Of a DNA stretch of 64,000 nt, positions 26,623-34,318 are shown in pieces. Source of the DNA: Azospirillum canadense (GTDB lineage: Bacteria > Pseudomonadota > Alphaproteobacteria > Azospirillales > Azospirillaceae); the NCBI RefSeq assembly GCF_025961225.1, contig NZ_JAOQNG010000003.1, positions 248,001-312,000 on the forward strand, written 5' to 3'. The notes beneath the pieces are model-generated. The model was not told the DNA's origin and did no database searches. It was given only the letters and a program-made list of their open reading frames with translations. Positions within the stretch are counted from its first letter, which is position 1. Each line of letters starts with the position of its first letter. Made by a program: the position numbers and the translations under genes.

Positions 26623-27334
26623 GCCAGCGGTCGGCGATCTGGAAGGCTTTGGGGGCGCCGCGGGCCGCGCCGTCGGCGTAGGCCCCGGCCCGGTCGCGCA
26701 CCACGACGGACACGCTGGGGTGAGCGGTCAGCCACGCCGCCAGCGTGTCGGCGGCGCGGTCCGGCAGCAGGTCGATGACCCGCCGGCGTTCGAGGTCGCA
26801 CAGGATCGTGCCGTACCGCTGGCCCTTGCGCCAGGCCCAGTCGTCCACCCCGAGCACCGTCACCGCCGGGACCGGCCTCGCGGCGCCGGCGCGGATGCGG
26901 CGCAGCAGCGTCGTGCGGCTGATCGGCACGCCCATAGCGGCGGCGTGGCGGGCTCCGGGATTGCCGCCAAGGGCCAAGCCGATGCTCCGGTGCACGACCC
27001 GCAACCGTTCCGTCTGGCGCGCGCGGGGCGGGGCGACCGCCGGCAGCGGTTCGCTGAAGGTCCGCTGGGGACAGGCGGGCGCGCCGCACCGGAAGCGGCG
27101 GACCCGAACGAGGAGAAACACCGGCCGTCCGAAGCACGCCAGATCGCCGAGGCGCCGCCAGTAGGTGCCGTGGACCCGATGGGACAGCGTGCCGCAGGCC
27201 GGACAAGATGCCGCGGACGCGGTCGTCTGGGTGCGCAGCGTGATGCGCGGAAGGTCGGGATCGATCCGGTCGAGGATCTGCAAGGTGGACGGGAAACCGA
27301 AAGCGTGAAGCGACGGGGTCAATAGTGGTTCCAT
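26623..27334 (-). pseudogene. ISL3-family transposase, N-terminal part, interrupted by the intron
   Basis: About 237 residues. A zinc-finger module (SCPACGTLSHRVHG ... RFRCGAPACPQRTF) is followed by the DDE start (VTVLGVDDWAWRKGQRYGTI) and VVVRDRAGAYADGA. The frame ends in QIADRW, where the family normally continues with H-L-L. The group II intron begins right there, so the rest of the gene was separated and then lost. Confidence 0.8.
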
Positions 27335-27417
27335 ACTGGAGAAAACATTGGCTTCTCTATGGCCACTCTCCGCGCAACCACGACGCTACACGCTGAAGGT
27401 TGAAGGCATTGTCGCAT

Positions 27418-29127
27418 TCAACCGGCGCTTGGCCACATGAAACTTTCAAGAACCCGGATTTCGATAGCACAGTCAGGCAGATCGAGAGGAACATCGTCGG
27501 CGTCCTCGGTGATAACCTGGAACTCCGCGTCGATCGTCCGCGTGGTGTCGGGGGCCGGCAGCGTCGGTCCCGATCCCGGCCGGGCGCCACGGGCGTGCTC
27601 CAGCCGCGCCCGCCGGCTGCGGCCGCGGGCCTCGTCGACCAGCTTGCGCCGCGCCAGCACCATCTCGAAGATCATCGCCTCGTCGACGCCGGCTCGTCCC
27701 TGCCGGCGCAGCGCGCGGGTGGCCGCCTTCAGCTCCCACTTGGAAATGGCCGAACGGCGCAGGTTTCGGTAGGGCACCTCCAGATAGTCCCCCGACACGC
27801 CCCGGACGAAGACCTTGGACAGGTTGGCCGGATCGTAGTGGACCGTCACCCACGCGTTGTTGTGAAGGAAGGGCGTCAGCGCGTCGTGCCAGTAGAGGAC
27901 GTTGAAGAGGTGGATGCCGTCCTGCTGGACCTTCCGTTCCTCGAACGGCAGGAAGTCGCGGTGGAACGTCCGCAGGTCGGCCGGGGTGCGGAAGGTCCGC
28001 CCCTCCGTGTCGGCGGTCCATTTGGCGAGCGGTGCCGTGCCGATGCCTTCGTGGAAGCTGGCGTGATGCTCCAGGATGATGCTGGCCACCAGCCACTCGA
28101 TCTCGGCGATGGTGAGGCAGGCGTTGCCGGCCGGATCGTAGATGCCCCGCTCCTTGATGTTGGAGAAGGTAGTGCCTGGCAGCAGGTGGAGTTCCTGCAT
28201 GAGGTGGCCGATCCGCCGTTCGACATGTCCGCCCATGTGCGGCGTTCCCGGTGGCCGGTACCGCACCTCAATGCCGTAATCCTCGCAGGCCCGGGTGAAC
28301 GCCTTGGAGTGGAACTCCTTGCCGTTGTCGACGTGGATGACCTCGCATAGGCCCGCAACCGGCCATTTGGCCGGAAGGCCGCGCGCCGACAGCCACTCGC
28401 TCTTGTCCATCACCGCGTGGGCGACGCAGGCCGCCACGCTGGATGCGCTCGGGGGATCGAAGGTCAGGTGGAAACCGCAGTACATCCGGGTTCGGACATC
28501 GACCGCCAAGGTGATGAACGGGCGCCCGATGACCTCCAGCGTGTCCGGCTCCACTCCCATCACGTCGGTCGGGGTGTGGTCGATCTGGACGATCTCCAGG
28601 GCGCGCTCGGCCTCCAGCGATCCGAGGATCGGGTCGAAGTCCTCGCGCGCCTTCTTGGGGCCGTGGCGACGCTTGGTCTGCTCACGCTTGCTGATGGCCG
28701 CCAGTCGCGCCTTGACGGTCTCGCGCGCTGGTTTGCTCAGCCCTTCCGCCGTGCAACGGGCGTGAATGTCCTTCACCAGCAGGGATTTCTTCGGTTTGAG
28801 CCGGTCCAGGTAACGGCTCTGGATCTCTTCCTCGATGATCGTTTCGACGCGGAGAGCGAGCCGGCGGGCGCCGGCCTGTGGACCGGGCGTTTTCGGCACC
28901 AGTGACCGGGTTCGCGGATCGGCTTCGTAGGCTTTGAGCAGCCGATAGAGATGGTGGGGACTGAGCCCCAGTTCGGCCGCTGCTGCGGCCATCACTTCGC
29001 TGCGGGCACCGTAGGCGGGGGGCTCCAGGACCAGCCGCCGGATCACGCGTTCACGCTCTCGGGCGATCTCCCAGACCTCGTCCGGCACGCCCGTCAGCGG
29101 TTGGTCCCCGCGTGGATGGCTCTGCAC
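27418..29127 (-). CDS. tniA: TniA/TnsB-type transposase (Mu transposase family)
   Basis: A 569-residue transposase. The N-terminal HTH region (ELGLSPHHLYRLLKAYEADP) is followed by a DDE core: Asp in VQIDHTPTDVMG, Asp in VIHVDNGKEFHS, Glu in GGHVERRIGHL. A Mu-type C-terminal beta domain (VTVHYDPANLSKVFVRG) follows. Tn5053/Tn7-like elements normally carry tniB and tniQ, or tnsC and others, after this gene. They are absent: the ISL3 fragment begins within about 90 bp of its stop. The last residues may be altered by that junction. Four 20-bp repeats upstream mark the element's end. Confidence 0.85.
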   Translation of the reverse strand: MQSHPRGDQPLTGVPDEVWEIARERERVIRRLVLEPPAYGARSEVMAAAAAELGLSPHHLYRLLKAYEADPRTRSLVPKTPGPQAGARRLALRVETIIEEEIQSRYLDRLKPKKSLLVKDIHARCTAEGLSKPARETVKARLAAISKREQTKRRHGPKKAREDFDPILGSLEAERALEIVQIDHTPTDVMGVEPDTLEVIGRPFITLAVDVRTRMYCGFHLTFDPPSASSVAACVAHAVMDKSEWLSARGLPAKWPVAGLCEVIHVDNGKEFHSKAFTRACEDYGIEVRYRPPGTPHMGGHVERRIGHLMQELHLLPGTTFSNIKERGIYDPAGNACLTIAEIEWLVASIILEHHASFHEGIGTAPLAKWTADTEGRTFRTPADLRTFHRDFLPFEERKVQQDGIHLFNVLYWHDALTPFLHNNAWVTVHYDPANLSKVFVRGVSGDYLEVPYRNLRRSAISKWELKAATRALRRQGRAGVDEAMIFEMVLARRKLVDEARGRSRRARLEHARGARPGSGPTLPAPDTTRTIDAEFQVITEDADDVPLDLPDCAIEIRVLESFMWPSAG

Positions 29128-29256
29128 TTTTCACCCGATCCACTCTCGGCTTTTCACCAGAATAGCTCTGCTTTTCGCACGAACCGCTCTGAGGAAAGGG
29201 CTTAACCACCGCAGAATTCCTCACTCACTTTTCGCATCAACGACTCTACGGCGACA
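29127..29256 (-). repeat. Transposon end with four 20-bp transposase-binding-like repeats
   Basis: Four related direct repeats of form CTTTTC(A/G)C-n8-CTCT lie at 29127-29146, 29150-29169, 29171-29190 and 29228-29247. The outer edge reads TGTCGCCGTAGAGTCG on the minus strand from 29256. A TGT end followed by several spaced 20-22-bp repeats next to a TniA/TnsB gene is the arrangement of Tn7/Tn5053-type ends. Confidence 0.65.
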
Positions 29257-29285
29257 CACACATCAAACTGTACAAACGCCGTTGC

Positions 29286-29330
29286 TGTAGCTACGAAAAC
29301 CACTTGCCCGTCCGTGTTTTTGTAGCTACA
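29286..29330. promoter_or_regulatory. Inverted-repeat operator/promoter of brnTA
   Basis: TGTAGCTACGAAAAC and GTTTTTGTAGCTACA form a near-perfect inverted repeat with a 15-base spacer, ending 10 bases before the brnT start. Each arm contains the 8-bp palindrome GTAGCTAC. BrnA-type antitoxins autoregulate at such sites, so this is the probable operator. Confidence 0.55.
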
Positions 29331-29340
29331 ATTACGCCCA

Positions 29341-29610
29341 ATGAATACCTGGGACGAAAACAAGCGTGCCGCCAACCTCGCCAAGCATGGCGTGGATTTC
29401 GCGACCGCCAACGGGTTCGACTGGGACACCGCACTGACCGCCGCGGATGATCGCTGCGATTATGGAGAGGACCGCTTCATCTCCATCGGCTACATCGGCC
29501 CCCGCCTGCATGTGATGGTGTGGACGCCACGCGGCGACGATACGCGCATCATCGGATTGAGGAAAGCCAATGACCGAGAAGACCGCCGCTTCCACGCCGC
29601 CCAAACCTGA
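29341..29610 (+). CDS. brnT: BrnT-family toxin
   Basis: An 89-residue toxin of the BrnT family (RelE-like fold), a ribonuclease that halts translation until bound by BrnA. The family pattern is clear: WDENKRAANLAKHGVDFATA at the N-terminus, then RFISIGYIGPRLHVMVWTPR and RIIGLRKANDREDRRF with the Arg residues expected for catalysis. It overlaps the antitoxin gene by 41 bases. The upstream palindromes suggest autoregulation by the complex. Confidence 0.88.
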   Translation: MNTWDENKRAANLAKHGVDFATANGFDWDTALTAADDRCDYGEDRFISIGYIGPRLHVMVWTPRGDDTRIIGLRKANDREDRRFHAAQT

Positions 29611-29833
29611 CCACATCCGCCAGGAGGATTGGGACGCTGTGGATGTGCCGGAATTGACCGACGCGTGGTTCGCCAAGGCCCGGCGGGGTGGCCGACCGAA
29701 GGCCACCGCGCCCAAGGAATTGACAACGCTCCGCCTTGATCCCGATGTGTTGGCGCATTTCCGGGCGACCGGGCCGGGCTGGCAGACCCGGATCAACGAA
29801 GCCCTGCGCAAGGCCGCCGGCCTCCAGCCATGA
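29570..29833 (+). CDS. brnA: BrnA-family antitoxin
   Basis: An 87-residue antitoxin. The N-terminal part is charged and Pro-rich (toxin-binding), and the C-terminal part is a ribbon-helix-helix: TTLRLDPDVLAHFRATGPG, WQTRINEALRKAAG. It neutralises BrnT and represses the operon. Starts inside brnT in a different frame, the normal arrangement for this pair. Confidence 0.88.
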   Translation: MTEKTAASTPPKPDHIRQEDWDAVDVPELTDAWFAKARRGGRPKATAPKELTTLRLDPDVLAHFRATGPGWQTRINEALRKAAGLQP

Positions 29834-30000
29834 CCGCTCTCCGCGTCAAGGACGGTGGGCTCCCTGTACGGCTTGGAGGCCGCGCGGGTTGCCGCCCAGT
29901 GATCAACGCTGCTCCAGGCGTTGGGCACGTCGGTCGACTGGCTGGTCCTCTATGGGCGTCACGACACCGTACGGGGCGGAGGAACTTGCGAGGACACCCA

Positions 30001-30947
30001 TGGCGCTGATCGGCTACGCGCGTGTGTCCACCGAGGATCAGGCCACCTTCAGTCAGCTCGACGAGCTGAAGGCCGCCGGCTGCGCGGTGATTTACGAGGA
30101 GAAGGCGTCGGGCGGCAGCCGGGCGCGGCCGGAACTGGCCAAGGCCATCGCCCAGGTGAAGCGCGGCGACATCCTGGTGGTGGCGCGCATCGACCGGTTG
30201 GCCCGTTCGCTCTCCCACCTGCTCGATGTGATCGAAGGGCTGGAGGCGGTTGGCGCCCATTTCAAATCGCTGCGCGACCCGATCGACACCTCCACGCCGC
30301 AGGGCAAGTTCGCCTTGCAGGTGTTGGGGGCGGCGGCGGAGCTGGAGCGTGCCCTAATCCGCGAGCGAACCAAGGCCGACTTGAACGCCGCCAAGGCGCG
30401 CGGGCGGGTGGGCGGCAATCCCGGCCTCAAGCGCTGCGATCCCGACGCTATCGCCGAGTTGTCCGCCATCCGCGACCGGTAGTATGTGGCCGACCTCTTG
30501 GCGACCATGGAGGCGTGGCTTCCGAAAGTGCGCGCCCTGCGCCCGGGGCACTCCTGGGGGAAGGTGGCCAAAACCCTTGGCCGGCTTGGCTCGCCCGACC
30601 GGCCCTGGACGGCGGACCGGCTGTCGCGCGCGGTCCACCGGCTCGTCGCGGAAGGCTTGGCCGAACCGGAACTCATCGCACCGGCGCCGCGCAAGCCGCC
30701 CAAGGACGACCTCCTGCTGGTCATTGCCGGCATCAAGGGGGCCGACCCGACCATCAGCCTGCGCGCCATCGCCGCGCGGCTGGAGGAGATGCGCATCCGC
30801 ACGCCGCGCCGTGGCACGACCTGGTCGGCGTCTTCGGTCAAAGCGTTGCTCGACCGCGCCGAGCGCTTCGGACTGATCTCCCCGGTGGCCGAGGGAAAGC
30901 GGGCTCGTCGCCAGGCGCCTGACGCGCCAGGCACTCCAGGATCTTGA
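30001..30947 (+). pseudogene. Serine recombinase (resolvase family) split by an in-frame amber codon
   Basis: Residues 1-159 (to 30479) form a resolvase catalytic domain: MALIGYARVSTEDQATFSQL with the catalytic Ser, GDILVVARIDRLARSLSHLL, STPQGKFALQVLGAAAELER. TAG at 30480-30482 stops it, but the same frame runs on without a break from 30483 (VADLLATMEAWLPKVRALRP, then SWGKVAKTLG and ATLEEMR-like helices) to 30947. A CAG-to-TAG change would explain it. The two halves make one 315-codon recombinase with a C-terminal DNA-binding region. The first half alone could still fold, so residual activity cannot be excluded. Confidence 0.75.
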
Positions 30948-31093
30948 TCCGGACCTTGGCCTGGAGCCGGCGCGAGGCTTACCAATCCGGACCGCAAAGA
31001 ATGTCTTCGGCCATCCGCCGGTCGACGGAGGCCGAGCGCAAATCAAGGCCGGGAACCCCGGTTTTGACGAACGGCACGGATGCGCAGCCGATC

Positions 31094-32206
31094 GGCTTTG
31101 TCGCACAAATCCGGTTACGGCCAGTCTACGCCCCTTTCTCCCAAACTTCAGGCGAGCTTGCGGGATGCGGGCATCCCGAGGCTCGTCATGCGGTTGATGA
31201 CGGCGCAGGCGATGCGGGCCTCGACTTTCTGCGCGGACAGAGTTCGGGCCTGGAGCCTGTGTCCGATCAAAGTTTTGTACCGGAAGAAGGCCGTTTCGCC
31301 GAGCGCGCGTTTTCCATAGCCGGTGGCTGTCTGCCAACCCAGGCGGCCCTTCTCGGCAAGCAGCTGGATGTGCTTGTCGCGCTGCATGGGGGCGGTCGTG
31401 GCGGTGTCGCTCAGCACCGCCGTGCAGCGCGGTGGAATGATCACCGTGGCGTCGGCGTGGCGTTCGGCGATGGTCTGATACACCGGCTCGCCGTCATAAG
31501 CGCCATCAGCCAGCACGGCTCGGACCGGGCCAGCGATTTGATCGAGCAAGGGCCCGACCTGGGACGCGTCGCCGTCCTCGGTCGTGGTCAGTTCGGCGGC
31601 GAGGACGTTACCGCTCTCCGGATCGACGGCCAGGTGCAACCGACGCCAGCTGCGGCGCGGTTTGCCACCGTGCTTCTCATGACACCACTCGCCGGCGCCA
31701 AACACCTTCAGCCCGGAGGAGTCGATGACGACATCGACCGGCCCAGTCGGCGTCTTCAGTGCGGTAGTCAGCGGTAACCGGGCGCTGCGGCGGGCCAGCG
31801 TGGTGTCGTCGGGGACCGGCACGTCGAGCCCGAGCAACTGGACGATGGAGCGCAACAGGCCCTTGGTCTGGCGCCACGGCCGCCCCATCGCCAGGCGCAG
31901 CATGATCCCCGTCTCGATGGCGAGGTCCGAGTATGCCAGCGGCCAGCCCCGCCGCCCGGTCTGGGCCGGCGTCCACGTGGCCAGGGCCTCGGGGGTGACC
32001 CACACCGTCAAACTGCCACGCTGCCGCAAAGCCCGGTTGTACTCCCGCCAGTTCCCGACTTTGTACTTGGCCTTCGGGATCTTGTGGCGACGCGGTTCGT
32101 TGTGCTTGTACGGCATGCGGGCTCTCGGCTTCAGCGCTCGCCTCTATACCCCAATCGCCCCTCAGGCCAACAGAGCGGTCCCTGACCGGACTTGTGCAAC
32201 AAAGCC
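31094..32206 (-). mobile_element. IS5-family insertion sequence
   Basis: The ends are inverted repeats: GGCTTTGTCGCACAAATCCG at the left (from 31094) and, inverted, GGCTTTGTTGCACAAGTCCG at the right (ending 32206). This is the common IS5-family terminus. No matching 4-bp target duplication is seen. The right end lies 42 bp past the stop of the cyclase gene. Confidence 0.75.
31148..32116 (-). CDS. IS5-family transposase
   Basis: A 322-residue DDE transposase: MPYKHNEPRRHKIPKAKYKV at the start, DLAIETGIMLRLAMGRPWRQ, VVIDSSGLKVFGAGEW (first Asp), AVLADGAYDGEPVYQ (second Asp) and GYGKRALGETAFFRYKTLIG (Glu). It is of full length and appears intact. It is related to the decayed IS5 gene at 39748. 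Confidence 0.9.
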   Translation of the reverse strand: MPYKHNEPRRHKIPKAKYKVGNWREYNRALRQRGSLTVWVTPEALATWTPAQTGRRGWPLAYSDLAIETGIMLRLAMGRPWRQTKGLLRSIVQLLGLDVPVPDDTTLARRSARLPLTTALKTPTGPVDVVIDSSGLKVFGAGEWCHEKHGGKPRRSWRRLHLAVDPESGNVLAAELTTTEDGDASQVGPLLDQIAGPVRAVLADGAYDGEPVYQTIAERHADATVIIPPRCTAVLSDTATTAPMQRDKHIQLLAEKGRLGWQTATGYGKRALGETAFFRYKTLIGHRLQARTLSAQKVEARIACAVINRMTSLGMPASRKLA

Positions 32207-32248
32207 GTGGTACCCTGCACCAAACCAGTCCGCCAACCCAGGGACAGA

Positions 32249-33331
32249 TCACTCGGCAGTGTTCGATCCGCGAGCCTGGCCGGCGGGCGACAGGCGCGAC
32301 AAGGCCTCCAAAAGAAATCGCCTCGCCTCGCGCTGCTCCTCTGTCGACATCCGCCGCGGGTCGAGTTCGAGCTGAAGGTGGGGCAGATTGGCACTCAACG
32401 GGCGGTTGTTGGACGTCAGATTCTCCAGTAGGTCAATCGCCTCGTAAGTGACGACTGGATAGGCGACGCCCTTGACATGAATCTGGCCGTGCTCCTCGCA
32501 ATAGACTTGGTCGTTGACGTGTGCGTAGGTCTCGTAGCTAATCAGGATGCTCCCCACGGGGGCCTCGTGCTCCAGGCGCGAGGCGATGTTCACAGGACCG
32601 CCGATGATGGTGTAATCCATCCGGTCCTCGCTGCCGAAGTTGCCGACCGTGCAGTACCCGGTGTGAATGCCGATCCGGCAGCGTGGCGGCGCCTCAACGC
32701 CCGAGGCGTGCCAGATGCCGGCCAGTTCGCGCATCCGCTTCTGCATGGCGATCGCCATCTTGACGCAGGCGAGCGCATCATCCTTGATGCCGCGCGTCTC
32801 CGGATCGCCAAAGAAAATCATGATCGTGTCGCCGACATACTTGTCAATAGTGGCACCATATTCCAGCGCAACGCTGGACATCTCGGTCAAGTAGTGGTTT
32901 AGAAGATTGGTAAGATCCTCCGACTCCATTTTGTCAGTTGCCTCAGTAAAGTTAGCAATATCGGAAAAAAAAATGGTCAATTTTTTGCGCTGACTTTCCA
33001 GTTTGACCTCCTGGGCGCCAATAAAAATCGAGTTATAGACTTGTGGCGAAAGGTATTTCGAAAGCTTTTTTGATACTGCCTCGAGCTGTTTGTTTTTCTG
33101 CGCGATTTTTTCGACCGAACGCCGCTGCTTCTCGGCCATCGCGTTCAGCTCGGCCTCGTTACGGTCGGAGAGGCGGATGAGCCGGCGGGTGATCTTGAAC
33201 AGGTGCTCGTAACTCTTCAGGAGTTCGGCAAAGGCGGCGCGCGCGGCCTCGTTCCCGAAGCCGTCGGTTTCGACGAACGCGCGGGCCCGTGCGATCACCG
33301 CCTCCTCACTCTCGAAGAGGTCGAATTTCAT
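32249..33331 (-). CDS. Class III adenylate/guanylate cyclase, last gene of a Sia-like operon
   Basis: A 360-residue cytoplasmic protein. An N-terminal helical region with a coiled coil (EKIAQKNKQLEAVSKKLSKY) leads to a class III cyclase domain (about 100-300). Metal-binding Asp residues are in FFSDIANFTEATDKM and YVGDTIMIFFG. The purine-contacting pair appears as Lys in IDKYVGD and Asp in MDYTIIGGPVN, which favours ATP and cAMP. The transition-state region is GGPVNIASRLE. Its ATG overlaps the stop of the SiaC-like gene (33328-33331), so translation is coupled. In Pseudomonas the partner in this position is the diguanylate cyclase SiaD. Here a cAMP enzyme replaces it, and SiaC probably controls it. 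Confidence 0.88.
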   Translation of the reverse strand: MKFDLFESEEAVIARARAFVETDGFGNEAARAAFAELLKSYEHLFKITRRLIRLSDRNEAELNAMAEKQRRSVEKIAQKNKQLEAVSKKLSKYLSPQVYNSIFIGAQEVKLESQRKKLTIFFSDIANFTEATDKMESEDLTNLLNHYLTEMSSVALEYGATIDKYVGDTIMIFFGDPETRGIKDDALACVKMAIAMQKRMRELAGIWHASGVEAPPRCRIGIHTGYCTVGNFGSEDRMDYTIIGGPVNIASRLEHEAPVGSILISYETYAHVNDQVYCEEHGQIHVKGVAYPVVTYEAIDLLENLTSNNRPLSANLPHLQLELDPRRMSTEEQREARRFLLEALSRLSPAGQARGSNTAE

Positions 33332-33720
33332 TCCTCGCCCGCCATCCTCTCGAGGTGGAACGTGGCATGCTCGAGATCCTCCCCGAACTCCTCGCCCAGC
33401 TGCCGCATTGTGTCGTCCTCTTCGTCGTAGTGCCAGTTGACGGTCACCGCGGCACCGCCGGCGGCCACCTTATCCAGCTTCTCCAAAAGCGATGTGATCG
33501 CCTTGGCGCTCGAGCTGTTGAAGTAGACCAACTCGAAGTCGAAGCAGCATGCGCCGTCGCGCAGCCCGTCGAAATAGCCATCAAGGGTCTCGAACACCGG
33601 TCCGTAGAACGCGGCCACGTCCTCGGGGTAGGATTCGCCCTTGAGCCTCAGGCGATGGTTGTCAAAGTCGAAATCAACCTCGGGCGAGCGTTCGGTGGCA
33701 GGGATCTTCAGGTTGGGCAT
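33328..33720 (-). CDS. siaC: SiaC-like regulatory phosphoprotein (DUF1987)
   Basis: A 130-residue protein of the SiaC/DUF1987 family. The motif FELVYFNSSSAKAITSLLEK holds the Ser/Thr region that is phosphorylated in SiaC; VTVNWHYDEEDDTMRQLGEE follows, as in the family. In P. aeruginosa the kinase SiaB phosphorylates SiaC, the phosphatase SiaA removes the phosphate, and free SiaC activates the downstream cyclase. The same order of genes holds here, so it should relay the signal to the class III cyclase. Confidence 0.85.
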   Translation of the reverse strand: MPNLKIPATERSPEVDFDFDNHRLRLKGESYPEDVAAFYGPVFETLDGYFDGLRDGACCFDFELVYFNSSSAKAITSLLEKLDKVAAGGAAVTVNWHYDEEDDTMRQLGEEFGEDLEHATFHLERMAGEE

Positions 33721-33738
33721 GGTGTGCCTCCCTGGCGT

Positions 33739-34308
33739 TCAGATCTCGGCTTCCAGAGCGAAGAAGGCGACACGGCCGTCGATCGCGCTGATGTCGAAGT
33801 TGATCGGGCGCGACGCCCGCCGCGCGATCTCGATGAAGCCGACGCCGGCGCCCTTGCTGCCATCCTCCGGTTCCGATTTCAGCGTCTCCTTGTACATGGC
33901 CTTGAGTTCATCCTTGTCGGCCCTGCGGATGCTCTCGAGCTTGACCCGCAACGGCTCGATGTCGGCCACGCCGATGAGGTTGCCGGCCTTGACGACAAAG
34001 CCATCGCCCACCCGGCTGATCGTCATAATTCCGTAGCGGAGATCGGAGCGCGGCGCACTCTTGCCGCTGGAGGCGGCGTGCGGCTTCTCCCTCTCAGCCG
34101 AGTAGCGGATGATGTTCTGCATCTGCTCGACGAAGACGGCGAAGACACTGCGCGCCGTCTTGGTGTCCATGTCGTCGAGGACGAGCTTCCGCTTGAGCGC
34201 GTCGCCAACGCCGGACAGCACCGACTCTGTCACGTAGCCACAGTAGGCGAAGATGATGCCCGACTCATGCAGTTGAGAGCGCAGTTCGAACAGGTCTTTG
34301 GCTAGCAT
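33739..34308 (-). CDS. siaB: SiaB-like protein kinase
   Basis: A 189-residue protein of the SiaB family (atypical GHKL-fold kinase). It begins MLAKDLFELRSQLHESGII, includes FVEQMQNIIRYSAER (helix with the conserved Asn), YGIMTISRVGDGFVVKAGN, and KGAGVGFIEIARRASRPI, the Gly-rich lid. It probably phosphorylates the SiaC-like protein. The start at 34308 is used because the region before it is not family-like; the gene begins 10 bases after the phosphatase stop. Confidence 0.85.
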   Translation of the reverse strand: MLAKDLFELRSQLHESGIIFAYCGYVTESVLSGVGDALKRKLVLDDMDTKTARSVFAVFVEQMQNIIRYSAEREKPHAASSGKSAPRSDLRYGIMTISRVGDGFVVKAGNLIGVADIEPLRVKLESIRRADKDELKAMYKETLKSEPEDGSKGAGVGFIEIARRASRPINFDISAIDGRVAFFALEAEI

Positions 34309-34318
34309 CGATACCCTC

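Noticed and set aside
27418..29256. CRISPR-associated transposon
   Set aside because: A TniA/TnsB-type gene is present, but no cas genes, repeats-spacers array, tniQ or tnsC can be found in the window.
29127..29256. Short CRISPR array
   Set aside because: The four 20-bp repeats are spaced by 3, 1 and 37 bases and vary in the middle; they fit transposase-binding sites, not a repeat-spacer array.
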